Part shown: positions 35,459-44,161 of the stretch, in pieces
How the letters are laid out: each line of letters opens with the position of its first letter
Position numbering within the stretch: position 1 is the stretch's first letter
Assembly: GCA_013416485.1 (NCBI GenBank)
Contig: JACCEO010000008.1
Span: 62,001 to 126,000, forward strand
Direction of reading: 5' to 3'
DNA from: Alcaligenaceae bacterium
GTDB taxonomy: Bacteria; Pseudomonadota; Gammaproteobacteria; Burkholderiales; Burkholderiaceae_B
DNA length: 64,000 nucleotides
Position numbers and translations under genes: made by a program
The notes under the pieces: generated by a model
Database searches by the model: none
The model's input: only the letters and a program-made list of their open reading frames with translations
What the model was told of the DNA's origin: nothing

Positions 35459-37180
35459 TTATAGGTCTTCAGAGCCGAGCAGCATCTCGGTCAGGCCAGC
35501 GCCAGCTTTCACCATAGGCCAAACGTTTTCAGTTTGATCTGTAATGAAATCCATGAAGACCAGCCGGTCTTTGTACTTAGTAAAGGCCTCGCGTATTGCG
35601 GGCTCGACATCAGCGGGATTTTCTATGCGCATACCCACATGCCCGTAACTTTCCACTAACTTAACGAAGTCCGGCAAGGCATCAACGTAAGACTCCGAAT
35701 AACGTGAACCGTATTCAATTTCCTGCCACTGACGCACCATGCCCAGATAGCGGTTATTCAAGCACAACACTTTAGGTGTCAGACGATACTGACTGCAAGT
35801 GGAGAGCTCTTGAATATTCATTTGTATGGATGCTTCGCCGGTGATGACGGCAATCTGGCTATCCGGGTTGGCCATTTGCACACCCATAGCGTAAGGCAAG
35901 CCCACACCCATAGTGCCTAACCCACCCGAGTTGATCCAGCGTCGTGGTTCATTGAAACCATAATATTGTGCCGCCCACATCTGGTGCTGGCCAACATCGG
36001 AGGTAACAAACGCGTCGCCACCCGTGACTTCCCACAGTTTCTGCACCACATACTGGGGTTTAATCACGGTATCGGAATTTTTATAAACCAGGCATTCCTT
36101 GCCGCGCCAGGTATTGATTTGCTGCCACCAATTAGCCAGCGATGGCCGTTTGGTTTTGGGCTCGGCCAAGGCCTGACGATAGAGTTCGTTAAGTTCTACC
36201 AAAACGTCCTTGACGTTACCCACAATGGGTACATCAACGCGCACACGCTTGGAGATAGACGAGGGATCAATGTCAATATGAATAATTTTTCGTGGTTGGC
36301 TGGCAAAATTCTTGGGGTTGCCGATAACGCGGTCATCGAAGCGCGAACCCACGGCAATAAGCACATCACAATGCTGCATCGCCATATTGGCTTCGTAGGT
36401 ACCATGCATGCCAGGCATACCAACATACTTGTCGTCGCTAGCCGGGTATGCACCCAAACCCATCAGGGTGGTGGTACATGGCGCGCCAGTCAGTTCGACT
36501 AACTCGCGTAATTCAGCACTGGCGTTAGACAACACCACGCCGCCACCCGAATAAATCATGGGGCGTTCGGCAGCCAGGAGCATTTGCATGGCTTTTTTGA
36601 TTTGTCCTTGGTGCCCTTTGACAACCGGCGCATAGGAACGCATTTTCACTTCACCTTTTTGGGCGGTGAATTTATGCATAGCAACGGTAATGTCTTTGGG
36701 GATATCCACCAACACAGGACCAGGACGACCAGTGGTAGCAATATAAAAAGCACGCCGCATGGTTTCGGCCAGGTCTTTGATATCGCGGACCAGGAAGTTA
36801 TGTTTTACGCAGGGTCGGGTAATACCAACCGTATCGCATTCCTGGAACGCATCCTCACCTATGGCGCGAGTAGGTACCTGCCCGCTAAGTATGACCATAG
36901 GGATAGAGTCCATATAGGCTGTGGCAATGCCAGTAACGGCATTGGTCAGGCCAGGACCGCTGGTGACCAAAGCCACGCCCACTTTATTGGACGAGCGCGA
37001 ATAGGCATCCGCTGCGTGCACAGCCGCCTGTTCGTGGCGAACCAGTATATGTTTGAAGCTGTCTTGTTTGTAGATTGCGTCGTAGATGTACAACACCGCA
37101 CCGCCGGGGTAACCAAACACGTGTTCAACACCCTGTTCAGCCAGGCAGCGCACGACGATATCTGCGCCATTGAGTTCCAT
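35459..37180 (-). CDS. ilvI: Acetolactate synthase large (catalytic) subunit
   Basis: Thiamine-diphosphate enzyme that makes acetolactate and acetohydroxybutyrate. The frame is open 40 codons upstream, but the ATG at 37180 (MELNGADIVVRCLAEQ) has a GAAAGGA site, giving 573 residues. The catalytic glutamate lies in VRHEQAAVHAAD (about 47-58). The ThDP/Mg motif reads TGEASIQMN...LNNRYLG instead of the usual GDGS; a D-to-E change is known in relatives, the extra G-to-A is less usual. Operon with ilvH and ilvC. Confidence 0.97.
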   Translation of the reverse strand: MELNGADIVVRCLAEQGVEHVFGYPGGAVLYIYDAIYKQDSFKHILVRHEQAAVHAADAYSRSSNKVGVALVTSGPGLTNAVTGIATAYMDSIPMVILSGQVPTRAIGEDAFQECDTVGITRPCVKHNFLVRDIKDLAETMRRAFYIATTGRPGPVLVDIPKDITVAMHKFTAQKGEVKMRSYAPVVKGHQGQIKKAMQMLLAAERPMIYSGGGVVLSNASAELRELVELTGAPCTTTLMGLGAYPASDDKYVGMPGMHGTYEANMAMQHCDVLIAVGSRFDDRVIGNPKNFASQPRKIIHIDIDPSSISKRVRVDVPIVGNVKDVLVELNELYRQALAEPKTKRPSLANWWQQINTWRGKECLVYKNSDTVIKPQYVVQKLWEVTGGDAFVTSDVGQHQMWAAQYYGFNEPRRWINSGGLGTMGVGLPYAMGVQMANPDSQIAVITGEASIQMNIQELSTCSQYRLTPKVLCLNNRYLGMVRQWQEIEYGSRYSESYVDALPDFVKLVESYGHVGMRIENPADVEPAIREAFTKYKDRLVFMDFITDQTENVWPMVKAGAGLTEMLLGSEDL

Positions 37181-37426
37181 AATGTATTCCTTTCGTAACC
37201 GGTACCGACATTCCAACTGACCACTATGGTCTGGGAATAGGCCGATGCCAACAACATGATCCGGCGCTTTATGACTCACGGAGCCATGCCACCCAGACAC
37301 CTTGCCGACCCGAACCGCACCCGTTGTAACGTAAGCACGAGCGTTCTATGAACGCGGGGGAGGTAGAAACGGAAGCTTTGGCAACACACGCTTGTGACGC
37401 GGCCAACAGCAAATTACTACAGGCGC
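37181..37426. promoter_or_regulatory. Upstream region of the ilv operon
   Basis: About 250 bp between the second Liv operon terminator and ilvI. It should hold the ilvIHC promoter, but no convincing -35/-10 pair was seen. A leader peptide rich in isoleucine, leucine or valine codons with an attenuator was looked for on the minus strand and not found. Confidence 0.3.
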
Positions 37427-37449
37427 AAAAAACCGGGCGGTTGGCCCGG
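37427..37449 (-). terminator. Intrinsic terminator after the second Liv operon
   Basis: On the minus strand a 6-bp GC stem CCGGGC/GCCCGG with a 5-base loop is followed by six T. It lies about 125 bases past the livF stop. A second, AT-richer hairpin ACTTTGCC/GGCAAAGT (37466-37491) lies just before it. Confidence 0.75.
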
Positions 37450-37573
37450 CATATATGCCTTATACACTTTGCCCTGGATAATAGGCAAAGTAAAGCAGTA
37501 CTTTACCGCGTTGCAGCACGCGACGCAAATCGGCCTTGTGCCGACGCACAAATACCTAAAAAATCACCAGAAC

Positions 37574-38278
37574 TTATGACACGGACAGATACCTGTGCTG
37601 CAGATCAATGTTATTGGCCAGGTCCTGACTACTGGATTCGTGCACTATGGTGCCTTTTTCCAGAATATAGGCGCGACTGGCGTGTTTGAGTGCAAAATGC
37701 ACGCTTTGGTCGGTAAATAAAATTGTCGTGGTTTTTGATAGCTGGTCTATAAGTTCGCCAATTTGCTGAACAATGACCGGCGCAAGGCCTTCGTTGGGTT
37801 CATCCAGCAAAAGTAATAAGGGTTCGCTCATTAGAGATCGCGCCACCGCCAGCATTTGCTGCTGCCCACCCGACAGCGTACTGCCATCCTGATTAGCCAA
37901 TTCAGCCAGCATAGGGTATTCATCGAATATCCGTTCTATGCTCCATTGACGACGAACTCCCGATCGGGTGTATTCGGCAATTTCCAAGTTTTCTCTGACA
38001 CTAAGACCGGGGAAAATTCGCCGATCTTCGGGCACCATCCCGATACCTTGACGGGCGATACGATAGGCCGGCTGACCGGCAATGTCTTGGCCATTAAAAA
38101 CCACCCGCCCCTTACGGGGTGCGGACCACCCGATAATGCTGCGCAAAGTAGTGCTTTTCCCTGCCCCGTTGCGGCCTAGCAAACACACGACTTCGCCCTG
38201 ATCCAGTTGCAGTGAAACCCCCTGCAAGGCGTGGCTTTCATCATAATAGGTATGGATATTATCGACTTCTAGCATCAT
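37574..38278 (-). CDS. livF: Branched-chain-type ABC transporter ATP-binding protein LivF (cluster 2)
   Basis: Second ATPase of the second HAAT importer, 234 residues. Walker A GRNGAGKST is about residues 35-43, the signature is LSGGQQQ, and Walker B LLLLDEPNEG. Start codons ATGATG overlap the livG stop. The cluster lies downstream of an acyl-CoA synthetase and a damaged binding-protein gene. Confidence 0.9.
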   Translation of the reverse strand: MMLEVDNIHTYYDESHALQGVSLQLDQGEVVCLLGRNGAGKSTTLRSIIGWSAPRKGRVVFNGQDIAGQPAYRIARQGIGMVPEDRRIFPGLSVRENLEIAEYTRSGVRRQWSIERIFDEYPMLAELANQDGSTLSGGQQQMLAVARSLMSEPLLLLLDEPNEGLAPVIVQQIGELIDQLSKTTTILFTDQSVHFALKHASRAYILEKGTIVHESSSQDLANNIDLQHRYLSVS

Positions 38279-39045
38279 GATGTGATTTCCTCCGCGGCAT
38301 CGCCCAAATACGCACGCCTGACTTCGGGGTTGATCTTGACTTCATGTGGTGTTCCCAACACCAACGTCTGACCACGATGCATCACCAAGATGCGATCAGC
38401 CACATCAAATACGACCCGCATATCATGTTCAGTGATCAGGAAGGTGTAGTCACCACTAGCAGCTAATGACTTAATCAAGTCAGTGACCCTATGGGTTTCA
38501 TCGGGCGTCATGCCTGCAGTGGGTTCATCCAGCAAGACCAGATGAGGTCGCGTTGCCAATACCATCGCGATTTCCACCAAACGTTTGTCGCCATAACTGA
38601 TCACCCCAGCCCTGCGCCCTGCCAGATCACCTAAGGCCAGACGTTCTAGCAAAGTGTCAGCCTCTTGTTGGATGGGTCGATTACGTGATGCAATATTGGC
38701 CCAGCGTCGGCTTTGACCGTGGTAAGCGGTCAAAGCAACCTCGATGTTTTCGCGCACGCTCATTTCGTTGAAGATATTATTGATTTGAAATGAACGCGAC
38801 ACCCCCAGGCGACTAATACGATGAGGCGGTAATCCGGTTATATCGCGCCCCTCGAAGAGTATTTTTCCTTCGGTGGGCATCATGCGCCCCGACAACAAGT
38901 TATAAAACGTAGTTTTACCGGCACCATTAGGACCAATAATTGCCAAGGTTTCGTGTGGAATGACGTCAAACGAAATGTTGGATACCGCGGCAACACCACC
39001 AAAACGTTTACTTAAATTATGAATGCGTAAAATTGGCTGGGTCAT
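38275..39045 (-). CDS. livG: Branched-chain-type ABC transporter ATP-binding protein LivG (cluster 2)
   Basis: First ATPase of the second importer, 256 residues. Walker A GPNGAGKTT lies near residues 37-45; the signature is the divergent ISYGDKR seen in many LivG proteins, and Walker B is LVLLDEPTAGM. Its ends overlap livM and livF by four bases each, indicating tight coupling. Confidence 0.91.
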   Translation of the reverse strand: MTQPILRIHNLSKRFGGVAAVSNISFDVIPHETLAIIGPNGAGKTTFYNLLSGRMMPTEGKILFEGRDITGLPPHRISRLGVSRSFQINNIFNEMSVRENIEVALTAYHGQSRRWANIASRNRPIQQEADTLLERLALGDLAGRRAGVISYGDKRLVEIAMVLATRPHLVLLDEPTAGMTPDETHRVTDLIKSLAASGDYTFLITEHDMRVVFDVADRILVMHRGQTLVLGTPHEVKINPEVRRAYLGDAAEEITS

Positions 39046-39986
39046 TTGCGCTCCTGCAGGCGATCAAGAAACGTGCCCAGCACGCCGCGCCGAAAAAACA
39101 TGACCATCAGGGCCAAAATGATACCCAGCACCAGCATCCAAGAGTGTGTCATGCTGGTAATCCAGGTTTCCAGTAACACAAACATACCTGCGCCAAAAAA
39201 TGGCCCAAGAAAATACCCAGTACCCCCCAATATGGACATCAGGACGGGTTCGGCCGACATGGACCAATGTACAAGTTCTGGGCTGGCAATACGCAGAAAC
39301 GGTGCCATCAAACCACCCGCCAAGCCAGCAAACGCCCCCGCAATCGTAAAAGCTGCCAGCCGGTAACTTTTGACGTTCAAGCCACAAAAAGCAACGCGCT
39401 CAGGATTTTGACGTATGGCACGTAGAATTAGCCCAAATGACGAGCGGCAGATCAGATACAACAGCGCCGTCGCAAGCAGTACTATCACCAGCACAACATA
39501 GTAATAAACACTGGGGTTACCTAAGACCAGATCAAAGCCCAAGCCCAAAGAGCCCATCTGGAATCCTGCGATACCATCGCTACCGTTGGTCACCGAGCGC
39601 CACTGGTGCACCACCGCGTACACCATCATGCCAAACGCCAGTGTCAACATGGAAAAATACACTTCATTCAATTTGACACTGAAAAAACCAATAATAAGCG
39701 CCAGGACAGCCCCGGCCACTATGGCCACCAACAAGCAGGCCAACAAAGGCCATTGCATGCTATCTAACAACATGGCGGTGGCATAAGCCCCAACGCCATA
39801 AAAAGCGGCATGCCCAAAGCTAAGCATGCCGGTATAGCCAAAAATAAGGTTGAAGCTGGCTGCGAACAGCCCCAGTATCAAAATTTCAGTAGCAATGAAA
39901 ATATAAAAATAAGGAGTAATCCAAGGCAAGGCGACCAAAGCTGCCACTATCGCGAGCAATACTACAGGGATCAGATAGTTTCTCAT
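39042..39986 (-). CDS. livM: Branched-chain-type ABC transporter permease LivM (cluster 2)
   Basis: Inner-membrane permease of 314 residues with the LivM block ASFNLIFGYTGMLSFGHAAFYGVGAY (about 43-68) and nine or so hydrophobic helices. It starts inside the livH stop (ATGA) and ends in the livG start. Partner of LivH. Confidence 0.91.
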   Translation of the reverse strand: MRNYLIPVVLLAIVAALVALPWITPYFYIFIATEILILGLFAASFNLIFGYTGMLSFGHAAFYGVGAYATAMLLDSMQWPLLACLLVAIVAGAVLALIIGFFSVKLNEVYFSMLTLAFGMMVYAVVHQWRSVTNGSDGIAGFQMGSLGLGFDLVLGNPSVYYYVVLVIVLLATALLYLICRSSFGLILRAIRQNPERVAFCGLNVKSYRLAAFTIAGAFAGLAGGLMAPFLRIASPELVHWSMSAEPVLMSILGGTGYFLGPFFGAGMFVLLETWITSMTHSWMLVLGIILALMVMFFRRGVLGTFLDRLQERK

Positions 39987-40855
39987 GAGGTGGCCTTTTT
40001 ACCCATTAGCCCGTGCGGCTTAATCAACAAGACAACCGCCATACCCAAAAACGGCAATATCAGGTTGACCTCAGGGAAGAAACGCCCGCCAAAGCCGTAA
40101 ATCAGGCCTAACACTATGGCCCCTAAAAACGTGCCTGGGAAACTACCCAAGCCACCAATCACGACCACAATAAAACTTTCGATAATGATTTTGTCACCCA
40201 TGCCTGGGTCAATGGCACGCATGGGCGCTGCCACCACTCCCCCTACAGCAGCCAACCATGCGCCAAAGGCAAACACCCCGGTAATCACCAGTTTGGTGTT
40301 AATACAAAGCGCTTGGGCCATTTCACGATCAAGTGCCGCAGCCCGCATGATTTTCCCGACTCGGGTACGGTTAAATAACAACCACAACGCACTAACAACT
40401 ACCAATCCGACAGTCACCACAAAAAGACTGTAAATAGGATAAGTAATGCCCCCTGGCAAAGTCGCTGTGCCCTGCAACAAGGCAGGGGGATCTACAACAT
40501 AGATACCTGCACCCCAAATCAGGCGCACGGATTCATTCAGAATCAGCAACAAGGCAAACGTTAATAGCAGACTGTCGGAAATTTCACGCTGATAGATAAA
40601 GCGCAACATAAGCCGGTCAATAAGCACAGCCAAGGCCGCCACCCCCAAGGGCGCAATCAACAAGGTCAACCAGAACGACATGCCCAACATAATCATGCAG
40701 GTATATGCCAGATACGCACCCAGCATATAAAGAGCACCATGAGCAAAATTAATGACGTTAAGTACGCCAAAAACTATGTTCAACCCAACGGCAATAATAA
40801 ATAGCAATAGCCCGATATCCAGGCTATTGAGCAACGCCATCCAAAAACTGCTCAT
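39983..40855 (-). CDS. livH: Branched-chain-type ABC transporter permease LivH (cluster 2)
   Basis: Inner-membrane permease of 290 residues with the LivH landmark VINFAHGALYMLGAYLA (about 33-49) and the conserved VVVIGGLGSFPGTFLGAIVLG loop near residues 230-250. It follows the binding-protein gene by 90 bp on the minus strand. Confidence 0.91.
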   Translation of the reverse strand: MSSFWMALLNSLDIGLLLFIIAVGLNIVFGVLNVINFAHGALYMLGAYLAYTCMIMLGMSFWLTLLIAPLGVAALAVLIDRLMLRFIYQREISDSLLLTFALLLILNESVRLIWGAGIYVVDPPALLQGTATLPGGITYPIYSLFVVTVGLVVVSALWLLFNRTRVGKIMRAAALDREMAQALCINTKLVITGVFAFGAWLAAVGGVVAAPMRAIDPGMGDKIIIESFIVVVIGGLGSFPGTFLGAIVLGLIYGFGGRFFPEVNLILPFLGMAVVLLIKPHGLMGKKATS

Positions 40856-40945
40856 GATGCCCTCCGTTTATTGTTCGTAGCCCCTCTGGCAAATCGGTGC
40901 CAGAGGATTGATACCAACCACTAACGAGTCAAGCGCGTGGCTTGA

Positions 40946-42166
40946 TTACATCTTGCATTCAGGGTCAACAGGTGGGGTAATTTTCTCGCCATCAAAAAAG
41001 GTTACATCGGTAAGCGAGCGGATTTTGTCCTTGGCATTCATGGCAGCCGTTTTCCCCCAGGTTGGGCCTATCAGGGCCTGGTTATCACCCTTGCGGAAAG
41101 TTAAGGTGCCGGTAGGTGCGGGTATGCTTAGCCCGGAGAGCGCCTGAATCACAGCTTTGCCATCTGTACTGCCCGCTTTTTCCATAGCTGCCTTAATGGC
41201 ATACACCGCCACATAAGCACCTTCGGCGTTATAACTAGGTGGTGTGCCATAGTTTTTTTCGTAGGACGCGACAAATTTATTATTTAATTCGTTGTCATGG
41301 GCGTCGTACCAGTAACGCGTACCTAGCCATACTCCTTCGGGCATCTGATCACCCAGAGCGGCCAGCACTTCAGTAGCGGCCCCTACAGTTAGCAAGACTT
41401 CAAAGCCTTGCTGGAAAAACCCACGGTTATTCGCCTGACGTATAAAGTTAACCAGATCCCCGCCCCACAAGGAAATTAATACACCATCAGGCTTGGATTC
41501 CATGACCCCATTAATAAATGGGGTGAAGTCTTCAGCACCAAAACGCGGGAAAGCAGTTTCGGACATTAGCACGACATCTGGGGATTTCTCTTTCAGATAT
41601 TTGCTAAAAAACTCCCAAGACTGGTGACCAAAAGCGTAGTCTGGACCTATAGTGGTCCATTTTTTGGCACCAGTTTTGGCGGCAACAGCTGCTGCACCCT
41701 CCATGTTCTGGTTGACGTTAACGCTAACCCGATAGGTATAGGCGTTACATAACCTGCCGGTGACATCAGGGGTTGCCGCGTGGGTAATAATAAAAGGCTT
41801 GCCCAGTTCGGGTAGCACAGGTACCAGGCCTTGCGCCACACCAGAGCTATCTAGCCCCATCAGGACATCGACCTTATCCTGGTAAACCAATTTTCGAGCG
41901 GCTTGTATAGCGACGGCCGCTTTACCTTGGCCATCTTCCAGAGTCAACGCCAGTTGACGATTTAACACACCACCAGCGGCATTGATTTCATTCATGGCCA
42001 GTTCTATGCCCTGCTGAGCAAACTTACCATACTATGCGGCGCTGCCCGACATGATGTAGATGGCCCCTATGCGTATGGGATCTTGGGCCGCATGCGCAGG
42101 TGCTAGCGTAAATGCCCCTGCAATTGCCAATGAGAGTAAAGGTCGTTTAGCGAAAATAGTAAACAT
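40946..42166 (-). pseudogene. Liv-type substrate-binding protein gene interrupted by an in-frame amber codon (cluster 2)
   Basis: Read through, this gene encodes a 406-residue periplasmic binding protein. The ATG at 42166 has an AAGGAG site; the signal peptide MFTIFAKRPLLSLAIAGAF ends APAHA-AQD. Codon 45 (42034-42032) is TAG, in the stretch GSAA-stop-YGKFAQQGIEL. The frame continues intact on both sides for the whole family length. The next in-frame ATG (41995) would give 349 residues without a signal peptide. A single substitution, for example from TCG serine, explains it. The alternatives are amber readthrough or a sequencing error. Without this protein the importer is probably inactive. 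Confidence 0.85.
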
Positions 42167-42192
42167 GGGTGTTTCTCCTTGAGGAACAATTT

Positions 42193-42210
42193 GCCGACAG
42201 CGTTGTCGGC
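42193..42210. other. Small perfect hairpin between acyl-CoA synthetase and binding-protein genes
   Basis: GCCGACA (42193-42199) and TGTCGGC (42204-42210) pair perfectly around a 4-base loop. No T-run follows on either strand, so it is not a clear terminator; it may act with the palindrome at 42254-42284 as an mRNA processing or stabilising element. Confidence 0.4.
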
Positions 42211-42253
42211 ATCGAATCAGGTGTTTCGAATCTGCATGTTTTCTGTATAGCTT

Positions 42254-42284
42254 GTTGGATAATGCGCTACGCGCGTCATCCGAC
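42254..42284. repeat. REP-like imperfect palindrome
   Basis: GTTGGATAATGCGC and GCGCGTCATCCGAC (14-base arms, 3-base loop) pair at most positions, with G-U or mismatched pairs at three. The core, with flanking CTACG, resembles the repetitive extragenic palindromes common in proteobacteria. It lies between the acyl-CoA synthetase and binding-protein genes, the usual kind of place. Only one copy was noticed in the window. Confidence 0.5.
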
Positions 42285-42296
42285 CTACGCAGTACA

Positions 42297-43928
42297 TCAT
42301 AGTGGTCGCGCACCCGATAATGTATCCCGCAAAATATTCTTGCGGATCTTGCCTGTGGACGTTTTCGGTAGTTCACCAAAAACGATATGCTTGGGGACCT
42401 TGAACGACGCCATATGCTGCTTGCAAAAGGCAATAAACTCCTGCTCGGTTACCGGTTGCGTATCGTCTTGCAGGGCGATAAACGCGCAAGGTACTTCACC
42501 CCATTTTTCGTCCAACATGGCCACTACTGCCGCCTCAAATACCTTGGGATGGCGGTATAGGACTTCTTCAATTTCCTGACTGGATATATTTTCGCCCCCA
42601 GAAATAATAATGTCTTTGGAGCGATCTTTAATTTCCACATAACCATCTGGATGTATCACCGCCAGATCCCCGGTATGAAACCAACCGTCCCTGAAGGCAG
42701 CCTGGGTTCCGGCCTCATTTTTCAAATACCCCATCATGAGCGTATTACCACGCAATAACAGCTCGCCTAAAGTGACACCGTCAGCGGGTACATAGCCAGA
42801 GCCATCCAGTTGCCCCACATTCACGCTGTCTATACCCAACAAACCCACACCTTGTCTGGCCATTTTTTGAGCAAGTTCATCGGGAGATAAATCTTGCCAG
42901 TCGTTTTGCCATACGCATAAGGCCGATGGCCCGTAAGATTCGGTCAAACCATATAAATGCGTAATTTGAAAGCCGATGTCTTGTGCGCGGCTAATCACCG
43001 GGCTAGGTGGTGCAGCCCCTCCCAATGCAAACTGCACCGGCGTCGCCAAGGTAAGACCTTGTTTATGGAAATCGCTTAACAACATATTCAACACTATGGG
43101 TGCGCCGCACATATGCGTTACCTGATGTGCGCTAATACGTTGTAAAACCTGATCCGCCTGAACCTTACGCAAACACACATGCGTTCCCCCCACTGCTGTC
43201 ACTGCCCAGGGATAGCACCAGCCATTGCAATGGAACATGGGCAAGGTCCACAAATAAACCGTGTCTGCCGTCATGTTGAACGCCATTGCGTTACTAAGCG
43301 CTGCCAGGTAAGCACCACGGTGGTGGTATACCACCCCCTTGGGATTGCCCGTCGTGCCCGACGTATAGTTAAGTGCAATGGCATCCCATTCGTCAGGGAC
43401 TTTGGCCCATGTGTAATTTGGATCTCCGCTGGCTAACAGGCTTTCGTAGTCCAAAGTAGTTATAGACAGCGGCTTGCCACCCTGACGTGTGACAGCAACC
43501 AACCTAGGTGGTGACGCCATAGCCGCTACCACCTGCCCAACCAGTTCTTCGAACTCAGTATCGTAGAATAAAAGACGAGATTCGCCATGCTCTAGAATAA
43601 ACGCCAAGGTGCCTGCATCCAAGCGGGTATTCAGTGCATTAAGCACAGCACCTATCATAGGAACCGAGTAGTGGCTTTCCAGCAGTTCATGTGTGTTGAA
43701 ACACAAGGCAGAAACGGTATCGCCTGCCCCTATACCTAAAGTTTGCAAAGCTGACGCCATGCTGCAACACCGGCGGTATAAGTCACGGTAGTTCAGCACC
43801 ATGTCGTCGTCAATTACTGCAGTTTTGTCTGGAAAAATATACGCGGATCGTTGCAACAAACTAATCGGCGTCAAACTAGAGTAATTGGCCGACTGCTTAT
43901 TCAAGCCAAGTTGATACTTACCGCCCAT
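42297..43928 (-). CDS. AMP-binding acyl-CoA synthetase (medium-chain/AlkK-like)
   Basis: Cytoplasmic enzyme of 543 residues forming acyl-CoA from a carboxylic acid, ATP and CoA. The phosphate-binding motif is YTSGTTGNPKGVVYHH (about 181-196); the later blocks LYGLTES, GWFHTGDL and KDIIISGGENISSQEIEE and the catalytic lysine near the C-terminus (TGKIRKN) are intact. It is closest to the AlkK/methylmercaptopropionate-CoA ligase group. It is first in a minus-strand series with the second Liv importer, suggesting that the importer brings in the acid it activates; the acid is unknown. Confidence 0.9.
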   Translation of the reverse strand: MGGKYQLGLNKQSANYSSLTPISLLQRSAYIFPDKTAVIDDDMVLNYRDLYRRCCSMASALQTLGIGAGDTVSALCFNTHELLESHYSVPMIGAVLNALNTRLDAGTLAFILEHGESRLLFYDTEFEELVGQVVAAMASPPRLVAVTRQGGKPLSITTLDYESLLASGDPNYTWAKVPDEWDAIALNYTSGTTGNPKGVVYHHRGAYLAALSNAMAFNMTADTVYLWTLPMFHCNGWCYPWAVTAVGGTHVCLRKVQADQVLQRISAHQVTHMCGAPIVLNMLLSDFHKQGLTLATPVQFALGGAAPPSPVISRAQDIGFQITHLYGLTESYGPSALCVWQNDWQDLSPDELAQKMARQGVGLLGIDSVNVGQLDGSGYVPADGVTLGELLLRGNTLMMGYLKNEAGTQAAFRDGWFHTGDLAVIHPDGYVEIKDRSKDIIISGGENISSQEIEEVLYRHPKVFEAAVVAMLDEKWGEVPCAFIALQDDTQPVTEQEFIAFCKQHMASFKVPKHIVFGELPKTSTGKIRKNILRDTLSGARPL

Positions 43929-44161
43929 GCAAACTCCTTACTGTTCCAGACATTTCGAGTTAATACAAACTAGCTTGGCCTGTATTAACAACAAAAGCAA
44001 TCCAGCAAAACCCCAGTATTGAACATGCTGGTGATTTTTATCCAGTATGCACGCCCCAGTCTCGCAAGATAGCGTCGTTATCTGTGCCAGGTGCAACGGG
44101 ACACCTACTAATATGTCTATATACTAAGTACCCAGACCGCCCTAGTTTTATTCCTGTATAC

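Noticed and set aside
37181-37573. Possible ilv leader peptide and attenuator upstream of ilvI
   Set aside because: The GC stem with six T at 37427-37449 looks like an attenuator, but no leader frame rich in Ile, Leu or Val codons precedes it; it is better explained as the terminator of the second Liv operon.
42032-42034. TAG read as pyrrolysine or another recoded amino acid
   Set aside because: Nothing in the window supports a pyrrolysine system, and the position is in an ordinary surface segment of a binding protein; nonsense mutation or sequence error is simpler.
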